Under the pieces are notes generated by a model that had not been told where the DNA came from, did no database searches, and saw nothing but the letters and a program-made list of their open reading frames with translations. From Acidimicrobiales bacterium (lineage in GTDB: Bacteria; Actinomycetota; Acidimicrobiia; Acidimicrobiales; Iamiaceae), in assembly GCA_030447445.1 (NCBI GenBank), contig JAUJOW010000001.1, positions 1 through 64,000 on the forward strand: DNA of 64,000 nt. Direction: 5' to 3'. Positions 1 to 8,088 of the stretch are shown piece by piece; the stretch's first letter is position 1; each line of letters starts with the position of its first letter. A program made the position numbers and the translations under genes.

Positions 1-434
1 GTGACATCGTCATAGCCGACCACCTGGGCAGAACGACGACCATGCCGTGGGGTTTCCGGTGTCCGGCCTTCCCCGACGTCGGAGAGAACGTCGGTTCCCC
101 CTGCCCGCCCGGGCAACTGGTGCACCTCACGGCCGCATACGACCTACTGGCGGCGTTGTGCATCTTCGGCCTGATGCTGGTGCTGCGGGGCAGGATCGGA
201 AACCGCAAGGGCCAGCAGGCGCTGCTGCTCGCCGTCCTGTACGGAGTCAACCGGTTCACCCTCGACTTCCTCCGCGACGATCTCCGACGCTTCGGCCTCA
301 CCGGCAGCCAGTGGGCGGCCGCCGCGGTCGTCATCTGTGGTGTCATCCTCCTCTGGCACCGACGGGATCGCTCGTCGGAACGGTCGCCCGAAGAACCCCC
401 CACGGAAACCGTCTCCCGCTCGGCGGCTCCATGA
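1..434 (+). CDS. lgt: Prolipoprotein diacylglyceryl transferase, C-terminal part (cut by window edge)
   Basis: The reading frame is already open at base 3 and runs to the TGA at 432-434, so this is the 3' end of a gene that starts before the window. Lgt moves diacylglycerol from phosphatidylglycerol onto the lipobox cysteine of prolipoproteins in the cytoplasmic membrane. The visible part has the family's LPWG-like segment (here TMPWGF), a hydrophobic helix after AAYDLL, the conserved pattern VNRFTLDFLRDD with its acidic/arginine cluster, then GLTGSQW and a last membrane helix ending in a charged tail. It overlaps the next gene by ATGA. In M. tuberculosis lgt also lies beside the trp genes. 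Family call is firm; the N-terminal catalytic part is not visible. Confidence 0.85.
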   Translation, partial: DIVIADHLGRTTTMPWGFRCPAFPDVGENVGSPCPPGQLVHLTAAYDLLAALCIFGLMLVLRGRIGNRKGQQALLLAVLYGVNRFTLDFLRDDLRRFGLTGSQWAAAAVVICGVILLWHRRDRSSERSPEEPPTETVSRSAAP

Positions 435-856
435 CCCGCCTCCATGTCGTGAGGACCGAGGACCACGACGGGTTGCCGTGGCTCGTCGGGATCGCCTTGA
501 CGGGAGTGCTCGGAGCCCTGGCCCTGCGCTGGTTCGGCTTGCCGGGAGTCGACCTTCACGGTCCACTGCACCGGAGCGGGATCATGGACCCCTTCTGCGG
601 CGGCACCCGCGCCACGCTCGTCCTTTCGCGCGGCGACGTGGCCGGCGCATGGTCATGGAACCCGCTCGTTGTTCTCCTAGCGGCGGTGATCCTGCTCGTC
701 CTGGCCCGAGCCGTGATGGGAACGGTCACCAAGCGGTGGGTCAACCTGTACCTCCCCCGGCGCTACGCCGTCGGAGGCCTGGTGGTTCTCATGATCATCA
801 TCGCGATCAACCAGCAGATGCAGGCCGATCGGCTCATGAACGTCGTGCCGAGCTGA
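431..856 (+). CDS. DUF2752 family membrane protein
   Basis: A 141-residue protein whose ATG overlaps the lgt stop (ATGA), so the two are probably co-translated. It shows the DUF2752 hallmark: a short motif around residues 50-62 with PFCGGTRA, followed by LSRGDVAGAW and the NPL sequence before a second hydrophobic helix. Three or so membrane helices are visible, the last being GGLVVLMIIIAINQ near the C-terminus. The biochemical role of DUF2752 is unknown. Its usual motif is CPxCGxTRA; here the first cysteine position reads MDPFCGGTRA, so only one of the two cysteines is kept. Confidence 0.75.
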   Translation: MTRLHVVRTEDHDGLPWLVGIALTGVLGALALRWFGLPGVDLHGPLHRSGIMDPFCGGTRATLVLSRGDVAGAWSWNPLVVLLAAVILLVLARAVMGTVTKRWVNLYLPRRYAVGGLVVLMIIIAINQQMQADRLMNVVPS

Positions 857-930
857 CCCGTCGTTCGATGTGCCCCGGAAGGATGGTCGGTGGACTCTGA
901 GGTCGGTTCGGGACGGGCCGGCCCGCCGTG

Positions 931-956
931 TGTAGTACGACCAACTGTAGTAGTAC
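931..956 (+). promoter_or_regulatory. Direct repeat of TGTAGTA half-sites upstream of the acetyltransferase
   Basis: TGTAGTAC at 931-938 and TGTAGTAGTAC at 946-956 are same-orientation copies 15 bases apart, ending about 11 bases before the likely GTG start at 968. TGTAGTA is the half-site of BlaI/MecI-type repressors, but those normally use inverted repeats. An operator or promoter element is an inference. Confidence 0.3.
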
Positions 957-967
957 CGTCGTGGAAT

Positions 968-1612
968 GTGAGTACCGAGGCCGTCAGCCACGGCCCTCCC
1001 CTCGTTCCGAGCTCCTCGCTCGATGATGACACTGTCTCGATCCTCAGTGAGTTGTTGGCTCGCGCCTTCCTCCACGACCCCCTGCAGGCCTGGCTCTTTC
1101 CGAACCTCGCGAAGCGGGCGCGACGGCTCCGCCGGTTCTTCGAGCTCGACATTCGTCATCGACTCAGACCATCGGCGCAGTTCGTGCTCAGCTCCGCACA
1201 GGACGGGATCGCCTTCTGGCACCCACCAGGCGCCTGGCGCCCATCGGCCGGCGCCGTCTCCGTGGCGCCGGCCTTCACGTCGCTGCTCGGCCGACGGGCC
1301 TGGCGGGCCTATCGCGGGTTGCGAGCCGTAGAGCGCCGGCACCCGACCGAGCGCCACTGGTACCTCAGTCACTTGGCCGTGGACCCGGCCGCGCAGGGCC
1401 AAGGCCTCGGCACCGAACTGGTCCGGGCCGGACTCACGCGCGCCGACCAAGAAGGAGCCGGCGCCTACCTGGAAACGGCGAACGACGCGACCCTCGTGTT
1501 CTATCGGCGCTTGGGGTTCGCACAGGTCGGCCTCACGAGCGTTCCCCGTGGCCCGGCGGTCTGGACGCTCTGGCGTAGCCCCTCCGAGCACACGACCGCG
1601 ATCGACAAATGA
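968..1612 (+). CDS. GNAT family N-acetyltransferase
   Basis: A 214-residue protein if started at GTG 968; a longer frame begins at 890, but that would translate across the repeated TGTAGTA elements. The C-terminal half is a clear GNAT fold: strand HWYLSHLAVDP, then the acetyl-CoA pyrophosphate loop QGQGLG, and a late YLETANDATLVFYRRLGF segment typical of family members. Substrate cannot be told from sequence. It stands alone, with an unassigned 130-base gap downstream before the convergent hydrolase. Start choice is uncertain. Confidence 0.7.
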   Translation: MSTEAVSHGPPLVPSSSLDDDTVSILSELLARAFLHDPLQAWLFPNLAKRARRLRRFFELDIRHRLRPSAQFVLSSAQDGIAFWHPPGAWRPSAGAVSVAPAFTSLLGRRAWRAYRGLRAVERRHPTERHWYLSHLAVDPAAQGQGLGTELVRAGLTRADQEGAGAYLETANDATLVFYRRLGFAQVGLTSVPRGPAVWTLWRSPSEHTTAIDK

Positions 1613-1744
1613 GAGGCGCCGACATGGACGAGCGGCGATCCGACGACCACGTCGCTGCGGCGATCGCCTTGAACCGCCCTGCAACAGAGTCCTCGCAGTT
1701 CACGGAGAAGGTTCTTCTCGCGAGATCGATGGCTGGTTGGCTGC

Positions 1745-2605
1745 CTAGTCAGGCTGAGCGCCGGAGCTTGCTGTCTCCAACACCTCCAGACACCGGCTGG
1801 CTACCCGCAGCGGCAGGTGGTGATGGCCTGGCCACGTCTCGAGTCGAGCTGCTCTCATCGTCCGCACTAGCTCTTTGAGATGCGACCGATCCACCACGGG
1901 ATCGCGATCACCGACGACCAAGGTGACCGGGCAGTTGACGTCAGCCAGCCAGTTGGATGGCTCCGGCGACAGGATCACTTCGCTCAGGCTCTCCGAGTAC
2001 GAGGGCCAGGAGTGGTCGACGGCATCGCGAGCGATGGCAGCGGGCAGCGTCGGGGTGAGTAGTGGCGCCAGCCGCCGGGCCAACGGCTTGTGCCGGCACA
2101 TCCATTCGCAGGTGGCCTGGGAGAGCCGGCCGGGTAGGACGAAGGCCCGCTCCATCAGCCCACCGGCGGCGACGTGCTTTCTGGCGACCGCCACATCGGG
2201 GTAGAGCGGCGGTCCGAAGGTCACCACCGCTCGCACTCGGTCGGCCTCGGTACGAGCCAGACCGAGAGCGATCACGCTGCCCATCGAGTGAGCCCCGATG
2301 GTCAGAGGTGCCTCGACGCCGAGGTGGTCGAGTGCCTCCAGGAGCGCTGTCACGTGGCCCTCGATGGTGAATGGTCCGGTGGCCGTCATGGAGCCGCCGA
2401 ACCCGAGGAGATCGGGAACGATCAGTGAGTGCTGGTCGGCCAACCGCTCGAAGTGGCGGCCCCAGTAGCGGCCCGAACCGACGAGGCCATGCAGCAGCAG
2501 AACTGGTGCGCCGTCGCTACCGGATGCTCGGACCATCAGCCGCCCGGCCGGCTGGGGCCTGATGCGAGGCTCTTGCCAGTCCGTGGTCTGGAGCCGTCGT
2601 CTCAC
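1745..2605 (-). CDS. Alpha/beta-fold hydrolase
   Basis: A 286-residue hydrolase. It has the HG oxyanion motif (LLLHGLVGSG), the nucleophile elbow GAHSMGS with serine, the acid region VVGDRDPV and a late histidine in PGHHHLPL, giving a complete Ser-Asp-His set. The GTG start at 2605 overlaps the stop of the upstream methyltransferase as GTGA, so the two form a small operon. Family members cleave esters, lactones or C-C bonds; the substrate is unknown. The frame stays open further upstream inside the methyltransferase gene, but that part is the shadow frame. Confidence 0.75.
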   Translation of the reverse strand: MRRRLQTTDWQEPRIRPQPAGRLMVRASGSDGAPVLLLHGLVGSGRYWGRHFERLADQHSLIVPDLLGFGGSMTATGPFTIEGHVTALLEALDHLGVEAPLTIGAHSMGSVIALGLARTEADRVRAVVTFGPPLYPDVAVARKHVAAGGLMERAFVLPGRLSQATCEWMCRHKPLARRLAPLLTPTLPAAIARDAVDHSWPSYSESLSEVILSPEPSNWLADVNCPVTLVVGDRDPVVDRSHLKELVRTMRAARLETWPGHHHLPLRVASRCLEVLETASSGAQPD

Positions 2606-3240
2606 GCGGTGGCGGGCTCGGGCGCCATGTGCTGGTCCTGCTGATCGGGCTTGTGCGAGCGGCGAGCATGGAACCGCATCACTCGCCTGCACAGGGCTTC
2701 GTGTACCACCACCGGTGCGAAGCCGGCGTCGGCCAAGCCGTCGCGGAGACGCTGACTGGAGAGCATCTCGACTGTGGATCGGTCGAGCTGGTGGAACCGT
2801 TCGGTCATCCGATTCTCGGTCAGGTCGTATCCGAGCAGCTGGCCACCCGGCTTCAGTACTCGGGCCGCCTCCGTCAGAGCCGGCTGCCACCGGACGACGT
2901 GATGCAACATGATGAAGCTGAGAACGGTCTCGAAGCTGGCGTCCTCGAAGGGCAGCTGGGTCACGTCGGCCACTTCAGTGCGGGCGCGGGCGCCAAATGG
3001 CGCCAGCCGCCGTTCGGCGGAGGCCACCATCGCCGGGTCGAGGTCGACCATGGTCAGCTGGACGTCGGGGTGGTCGGCCAGCACCGTCTGCGCCATCGCT
3101 CCGGAACCGCCACCGATCTCCAGCACCGAGTCTCGCAGCTCTGCGTCCGACAGCACCCAGGGCAGGACGACTCGACTGGCCAATAGCCGCCATGGCGCGC
3201 TGCGGCACATGAGGGCCTCAGCCTTCGACATGACTGGCAT
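2602..3240 (-). CDS. Class I SAM-dependent methyltransferase
   Basis: A 212-residue protein starting at the ATG of MPVMSKAEAL, chosen because AGGAGG lies six bases upstream; the frame extends another 49 codons upstream without similar support. Motif I is VLEIGGGSGAMAQ, the acidic end of strand 2 is MVDLDP, and a post-I segment VLSFIMLHHV is typical of methyltransferase_11/25. A C-terminal arginine- and histidine-rich tail follows. The acceptor is unknown. Co-transcribed with the downstream hydrolase by GTGA overlap. The 250 bases upstream, towards tRNA-Leu, show nothing convincing. Confidence 0.75.
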   Translation of the reverse strand: MPVMSKAEALMCRSAPWRLLASRVVLPWVLSDAELRDSVLEIGGGSGAMAQTVLADHPDVQLTMVDLDPAMVASAERRLAPFGARARTEVADVTQLPFEDASFETVLSFIMLHHVVRWQPALTEAARVLKPGGQLLGYDLTENRMTERFHQLDRSTVEMLSSQRLRDGLADAGFAPVVVHEALCRRVMRFHARRSHKPDQQDQHMAPEPATA

Positions 3241-3487
3241 GGGTCGCCTCCTCTTGGTTGGGCGGCCAGCCCCGGGATCGCACGGTCGCGGGTCGACTCG
3301 ACAGAGGAGCTGCCGTTGACGGCGACCACGACGATCGAGGGTCTGATGAGGATGATCCCACGGCGAGCAACAGCGTGAGGCCGCCAAATGCAGGACGCCG
3401 CGGCCAAGGGCTGACGAACAGGTTCCCCTACCAGCCGGCCGACAACATGGTCGTGGCCACCGCCGATCTCGGCCGTGTCCTTAGTCG

Positions 3488-3571
3488 TGTCGGAGGGGGG
3501 ACTTGAACCCCCACGCCCTTGCGGGCACTAGCCCCTCAAGCTAGCGCGTCTGCCTATTCCGCCACTCCGAC
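3488..3571 (-). tRNA. tRNA-Leu (anticodon GAG)
   Basis: The 84-base reverse strand folds as a class II tRNA: acceptor GTCGGAG/CTCCGAC with discriminator A, anticodon stem CTAGC/GCTAG around loop TTGAGGG (anticodon GAG, reading CUC), a long variable arm GTGCCCGCAAGGGCGT, and the T-arm GGGGGTTCAAGTCCCCC. No CCA is encoded. It sits beside secG. Confidence 0.95.
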
Positions 3572-3611
3572 GGGGAGCCGGGGGTGGCCCGGCCGGTCGG
3601 CCACTCTACCG

Positions 3612-3845
3612 CTAGGTGGAGAGCAGGAGCCCGAGGCCGACGGTGGAGAAGGCGAACACCAGGGCCACGGCCACGGTGATGCGGTCGAGGTTCTTCTCGA
3701 CCACCGTGGAGCCCTGGGCGGCGGCGCCCATGCCGCCACCGAACATGTCGGACAGGCCACCGCCCTTGCCGCTGTGGAGCAGCACCAGCACGAGCAACAG
3801 CCCCGATGCCAGCACGTGGAAGGCCACGACGAGGTAGGTGAGCAC
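3612..3845 (-). CDS. secG: Preprotein translocase subunit SecG
   Basis: A 77-residue protein with two hydrophobic helices (about residues 3-24 and 55-75) joined by the loop HSGKGGGLSDMFGGG, the SecG signature. SecG associates with SecYE and assists SecA-driven export. The start is GTG at 3845. In many actinobacteria secG directly follows tpiA; here the whole oligopeptide transporter operon lies between them. A short gap of about 46 bases separates it from oppF. Confidence 0.92.
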   Translation of the reverse strand: MLTYLVVAFHVLASGLLLVLVLLHSGKGGGLSDMFGGGMGAAAQGSTVVEKNLDRITVAVALVFAFSTVGLGLLLST

Positions 3846-3891
3846 GGCTCACGACGATACCAGCCGCCGCCACAGCGACCGCCCGCACCGC

Positions 3892-5034
3892 CTACACCAC
3901 GGGGAGCTTCTCGGCGAAGTGGCAGGCCACCGGGTGGCCGTCTCCACGGTCGACGAGGGCGGGCTCCACCTCGGCGCAGATGTCGGCCGCCTTCGGGCAC
4001 CGGGTCCGGAACCGGCAGCCGGACGGCGGGTCGATGGGGCTCGGCACGTCGCCCGAGATCACGATCCGGCGCCGGGCCCGCTCCTTGCGGGGGTCGGGCA
4101 TCGGCACCGCCGACAGGAGCGCCTGGGTGTAGGGGTGGCCGGGCTCCTCGTAGATCTCCCGCCGGGTGCCGATCTCGATGATCTTGCCCAGGTACATCAC
4201 GGCCACCCGGCTGGAGATGTGGCGCACCACCGAGAGGTCATGGGCGATGAACAGGAACGACAGGCTCAGCCGGTCCTGGAGCTCAGTGAGCAGGTTGACC
4301 ACCCCGGCCTGGATGGACACGTCGAGCGCGGAGACCGGCTCGTCGAGGATGAGCACCTTCGGCTCCAGTGCCAGGGCACGGGCGATGCCGATGCGCTGGC
4401 GTTGGCCGCCCGAGAACTCGTGGGGGTACCGGTTGCCGTGCTCGGGGTTGAGGCCCACCAGGCGGAGCAGCTCCCGCACCCGGGCCTTGCGGTCGCCCTT
4501 GGCGAGGTCGTGGATGACGAACGGCTCGCCGACGATGTCGCTCACGGGCAGGCGCGGGTTGAGGGAGGCGAAGGGGTCCTGGAAGACGATCTGGAGGTCG
4601 CGCCGCACCCGGCGCAGCTGCTTGATCTTCATGGTGGTCAGCTCCCGCCCCTCGAACTCGACGGTGCCAGAGGTCGGGCGCTCGAGCTGCAGGAGGGTCC
4701 GCCCGGTGGTCGACTTGCCGCACCCCGACTCGCCGACCAGGCCGAGCGTCTCCCCCGGGAACAGGTCGAAGCCGATGTCGGAGATGGCCTGCACCTTGCC
4801 CACCACCCGCTGGAGCACGCCGCCGCCCCGCACCGGGAAGTCCTTGACCAGGTGGCGCACCGACAGGATCGGCGTGGCCGTCCCGCCGCCTGACCCTTCC
4901 GACGGCGACGCCGCCTCGATGTAGGCAGCCTGCGGGGTGATGTCACGGCCGGCCAGCTCCGCCTCGACACCACCGGGATCGCCCGGGGTCGCCGGGGCCG
5001 ACGGCGGAGCCAGGCGCACCTGCGGCTCGGTCAC
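3892..5034 (-). CDS. oppF: Oligopeptide ABC transporter ATP-binding protein (OppF-type)
   Basis: 380 residues from GTG 5034, which overlaps the oppD stop (GTGA). After a low-complexity N-terminus of about 55 residues it has Walker A GESGCGKST (about residue 100), a Q-loop VFQDPF, the signature FSGGQRQR, Walker B VLILDEPVSALD and the C-terminal oligopeptide/dipeptide ABC domain with cysteines (GCRFRTRCPKAADIC). It powers import of peptides or related solutes together with OppD. Last gene of the operon oppA-B-C-D-F. Substrate specificity within peptide/nickel transporters is not resolvable. Confidence 0.9.
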   Translation of the reverse strand: MTEPQVRLAPPSAPATPGDPGGVEAELAGRDITPQAAYIEAASPSEGSGGGTATPILSVRHLVKDFPVRGGGVLQRVVGKVQAISDIGFDLFPGETLGLVGESGCGKSTTGRTLLQLERPTSGTVEFEGRELTTMKIKQLRRVRRDLQIVFQDPFASLNPRLPVSDIVGEPFVIHDLAKGDRKARVRELLRLVGLNPEHGNRYPHEFSGGQRQRIGIARALALEPKVLILDEPVSALDVSIQAGVVNLLTELQDRLSLSFLFIAHDLSVVRHISSRVAVMYLGKIIEIGTRREIYEEPGHPYTQALLSAVPMPDPRKERARRRIVISGDVPSPIDPPSGCRFRTRCPKAADICAEVEPALVDRGDGHPVACHFAEKLPVV

Positions 5035-6092
5035 GGGATCACGGCGTCGTCGGTGGCGCTCGGGGCGAACACGTCGGTGGCAGCCACCTCGCCCTCCAGC
5101 TCCCGCCACCGGTGGCAGGCAGCGAGGTGGTCGGCGGAGCTCGTCATGTCGAGCGGCGGCTCTTCCTCGAGGCACACCTCGGCCACCAACGGACAGCGGG
5201 GCGAGAACGGGCAACCGGGCGGGAGGTTCACGAGGGACGGCGGGGCCCCGCTGATCGGGGTGAGCGTCTCGCCTTCGATGTCGAGGCGGGGCAGAGAGCC
5301 GAGCAGGCCGAGCGTGTAGGGCATGCGGGGCTCGTAGAAGACCTCGTCGACGGTTCCGATCTCCACCGGTTTGCCGGCGTACATCACGAGCACCCGGTCA
5401 GCAACGCCGGCCACCACGCCGAGATCGTGGGTGATGAGCACCATGGCCGCCTGCGTCTCCTGCTGTGCGGCCTCGAGCGTCTCGAGCACCTGGGCCTGGA
5501 CGGTGACGTCGAGGGCGGTGGTGGGCTCGTCGGCGATGATGATGTCGGGGTCGTTGGCCATGGCCATGGCGATCACCGCCCGCTGGCGCATGCCGCCGGA
5601 GAACTCGTGCGGGTAGTTCTTGGCCCGCGACTGGGGGTTGGGGATGTTCACGAGCTCCAGGAGGTCGACGGCCCGGCTCCACGCCTGGCGGGCCGACGTG
5701 TCGGGGTGGTGAGCCCGCACCGCCTCGGCCAGCTGCCACCCGACCGTGTAGACGGGGTTGAGCGACGTCATCGGGTCCTGGAAGATCATCGCCACCTTGC
5801 GCCCCCGGACCTGGTTGAGCAGCTTCGGCTTCATCCCCAGCAGCTCGGTGCCCCGGTACCGGACCGAGCCGTCGATGCGGGCGTTCTTCGGCAACAGCCC
5901 CATCACGGCCAGGCACGAGACGGACTTGCCAGAGCCCGACTCGCCCACGATGGCGAGCACCTCACCCCGCTCCACCGTGAAGCTGAGGCCACGTACGGCG
6001 TGGACGACCCCGTCGTCGGAGGGGAAGTCGACGGCGAGGTCGGCCACCTCGAGCAGCGGTTCGCCGGTTCCGGCCCGCCCGTCGAGGGTCAC
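5031..6092 (-). CDS. oppD: Oligopeptide ABC transporter ATP-binding protein (OppD-type)
   Basis: 353 residues starting at GTG 6092, overlapping the oppC stop by GTGA. It has Walker A GESGSGKS (about residue 50), [11 protein letters not shown], the signature FSGGMRQR, Walker [14 protein letters not shown] and the C-terminal family extension with [11 protein letters not shown], the cysteine-containing C-terminal motif of OppD/DppD. The protein pairs with OppF as the heterodimeric ATPase under the two membrane subunits. Confidence 0.9.
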   Translation of the reverse strand: MTLDGRAGTGEPLLEVADLAVDFPSDDGVVHAVRGLSFTVERGEVLAIVGESGSGKSVSCLAVMGLLPKNARIDGSVRYRGTELLGMKPKLLNQVRGRKVAMIFQDPMTSLNPVYTVGWQLAEAVRAHHPDTSARQAWSRAVDLLELVNIPNPQSRAKNYPHEFSGGMRQRAVIAMAMANDPDIIIADEPTTALDVTVQAQVLETLEAAQQETQAAMVLITHDLGVVAGVADRVLVMYAGKPVEIGTVDEVFYEPRMPYTLGLLGSLPRLDIEGETLTPISGAPPSLVNLPPGCPFSPRCPLVAEVCLEEEPPLDMTSSADHLAACHRWRELEGEVAATDVFAPSATDDAVIP

Positions 6093-7030
6093 GCGCGGAC
6101 CCGGCGCTGGGTGGGGTCGAAGGCGTCACGCAGACCGTCGCCGAGGAAGTTCACGGTGAGAGCGATGATGATGATGAACAGGCCGGGGAAGTAGAAGAGC
6201 CACGGCCGGGTGGTCGCCGCCTGCTGGTTCACCGAGATCAGCCGGCCGAGCGACGTGTCCGGGATCTGCACGCCGAGACCGATGAAGCTCAGGCTGGTCT
6301 CGACGAGGATGGCCACGGCCACGGTGATGGTGGCGTTCACGATGATCGGGCCGGCGGCGTTGGGGAGGAGGTGTCGGAACATGATGCGCCGATCGCTGGC
6401 GCCGAGGGCACGGGCCGCCTCGACGTACTCCTTCTCCCGCAGCGACAGGAACACCCCGCGCACCACGCGGGCGATCGTCGTCCACAGGATGGCGGCGAGG
6501 GAGAACGACAACGCCAACCATCCCGACCCGGCGAACCGGTTGGCCAGCAACGCAAAGAAGACCAGGGCCGGGATGACGAGCAGGAGGTCCGTGAAGCGCA
6601 TGAGGAGGGTGTCGGTGATGCCCCGGTAGTAGCCGGCGAGGGCACCGATGAGCGTGCCGATGGTCGTGGACACCAACGCCACCGTGAGCGCGATCTGCAC
6701 CGACTTCTGGGCCCCGCGCAGGACCTGGGCGAAGTTGTCGTGGCCGGGACCGTCGGTGCCCATCGGGTGCTCGAGGCTGGGAGGGGAAGAGAGCTCGTCG
6801 GTCAGCTCCTCGTGGCTGTACTTCCAGAAGCGACCGCCGAGAAGGGCCAGGAGCACGACGAGGATCAGGATGATCCCGCTGGCCACGGCCAAGCGGTGCT
6901 GGAGGAAGCGCCGCAGCACCATTCGGCCCTGGCTGCGGGCGGTGACGGTGAACTCCCGCTCGGGCGCAGCCGTCCCACCACCCGGCCGCAGGGACGGGGC
7001 GCCCTCGGTGGACGGATCGGTCACGCTCAC
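6089..7030 (-). CDS. oppC: Oligopeptide ABC transporter permease (OppC-type)
   Basis: 313 residues from GTG 7030, overlapping the oppB stop (GTGA). A cytoplasmic N-terminus of about 45 residues precedes the first helix (ASGIILILVVLLALLGG). The permease domain has the EAA loop EYVEAARALGASDRRIMFRHLLPN, which docks on the ATPases, and a final helix GLFIIIIALTVNFLGDGLRDAFDP, typical of the family. It forms the channel with OppB. Confidence 0.9.
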   Translation of the reverse strand: MSVTDPSTEGAPSLRPGGGTAAPEREFTVTARSQGRMVLRRFLQHRLAVASGIILILVVLLALLGGRFWKYSHEELTDELSSPPSLEHPMGTDGPGHDNFAQVLRGAQKSVQIALTVALVSTTIGTLIGALAGYYRGITDTLLMRFTDLLLVIPALVFFALLANRFAGSGWLALSFSLAAILWTTIARVVRGVFLSLREKEYVEAARALGASDRRIMFRHLLPNAAGPIIVNATITVAVAILVETSLSFIGLGVQIPDTSLGRLISVNQQAATTRPWLFYFPGLFIIIIALTVNFLGDGLRDAFDPTQRRVRA

Positions 7031-8007
7031 ACCCTGATCCTCGGGTCGAGCACCCCGTAGAGGATGTCGGCGACGAGGTTGAACAGGATGACGAACACAC
7101 CGACGACCATCATCCAGGCCAAGAGGGTGTTGGCGTCGTAGGTGCGGATGGACTGGATCAGCAGCCGACCCATGCCCTGCCAGGCGAAGACCGTCTCGGT
7201 GATGACGGCACCGGCGAACACCGCCCCGATGTCGATGGCCACCACCGTGGTGAGCGGGATGAGGGCGTTGCGCAGCGCATGCCGCACGAGCACACGTGAG
7301 CTCTTGAGACCCTTGGCCCGAGCGAGGCGCACGTAGTCGCTGTTCAACACGTCGAGCATGGTGGCCCGTTGGTAGCGGCTCCAGGCGGCGTAGCTGATGA
7401 GGGCGAGGGCGAGGGCGGGCAGGGCCAGGTGGCCGGCGTAGTCGGCCATCCGAGCCCAGAACCCCTCGGGCAGGTTCGGGGACTGCGCGCCGGCCGTGTA
7501 CACGATGGTGACGTCCTCCCCGAACAGGTTGTTGAAACGGACGGCGCCGTAGAGCTTCAACAGGGCGGCGAGCCAGAACACGGGCATGGAGAGGAACAGG
7601 AAGCCGGTGAAGGTGAACACGTAGTCGCTGATCGAGTACTGGCGCACGGCGCTGTAGACCCCGACGGCGATGGCCAGCACCACGGCGACGAAGGCAGCGA
7701 TCACCGACATGCGGAGGGTGAGGAAGAAGGCCCGGGAGATGCGGTTCTGCACGTCGCGGTTCCGGTTGTCCTTGCCCATGTCGCCGCTGAGGAAGCCCTT
7801 CAGCCAGATGCCGTAGCGAACCGGGACGGGCTTGTCGAGGTTGAGCTCCCTGCGCTTCGCCTCGATGACCTGCGGTGGCGTCAGGGGGTTGGACCGCAGC
7901 TCGGCCAGCGGGTCGCCGCCCAGGGCGACGGCGGTGAAGACGAGGATCGAGGCGAGGAACAGCACCACCACCGAGGTGAGCAGCCGCCGGATCACGAAAC
8001 CGAGCAC
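7027..8007 (-). CDS. oppB: Oligopeptide ABC transporter permease (OppB-type)
   Basis: 326 residues from GTG 8007, with AGAGG a few bases upstream. The N-terminus LGFVIRRLLTSVVVLFLASILVF is the conserved first helix of OppB/DppB, and the EAA loop DYVRLARAKGLKSSRVLVRHALRNALIP is complete. It ends FNLVADILYGVLDPRIRV, the standard family ending. It lies 80 bases after oppA. Confidence 0.9.
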   Translation of the reverse strand: MLGFVIRRLLTSVVVLFLASILVFTAVALGGDPLAELRSNPLTPPQVIEAKRRELNLDKPVPVRYGIWLKGFLSGDMGKDNRNRDVQNRISRAFFLTLRMSVIAAFVAVVLAIAVGVYSAVRQYSISDYVFTFTGFLFLSMPVFWLAALLKLYGAVRFNNLFGEDVTIVYTAGAQSPNLPEGFWARMADYAGHLALPALALALISYAAWSRYQRATMLDVLNSDYVRLARAKGLKSSRVLVRHALRNALIPLTTVVAIDIGAVFAGAVITETVFAWQGMGRLLIQSIRTYDANTLLAWMMVVGVFVILFNLVADILYGVLDPRIRV

Positions 8008-8088
8008 GGGAACCTCTTCGGTCGAAGCCGATCACGGGTGGGGCCGGCCCTACGGCCGACCCCACCAATCACGAGCCGGTGACGCCTG

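Noticed and set aside
1609-1878. An 89-codon frame after the acetyltransferase gene
   Set aside because: It runs into the end of the convergent hydrolase, lacks a ribosome site and shows no motif.
3258-3506. An 82-codon plus-strand frame upstream of tRNA-Leu
   Set aside because: It runs into the tRNA gene and has no similarity pattern; the region is more likely the promoter area of the methyltransferase.
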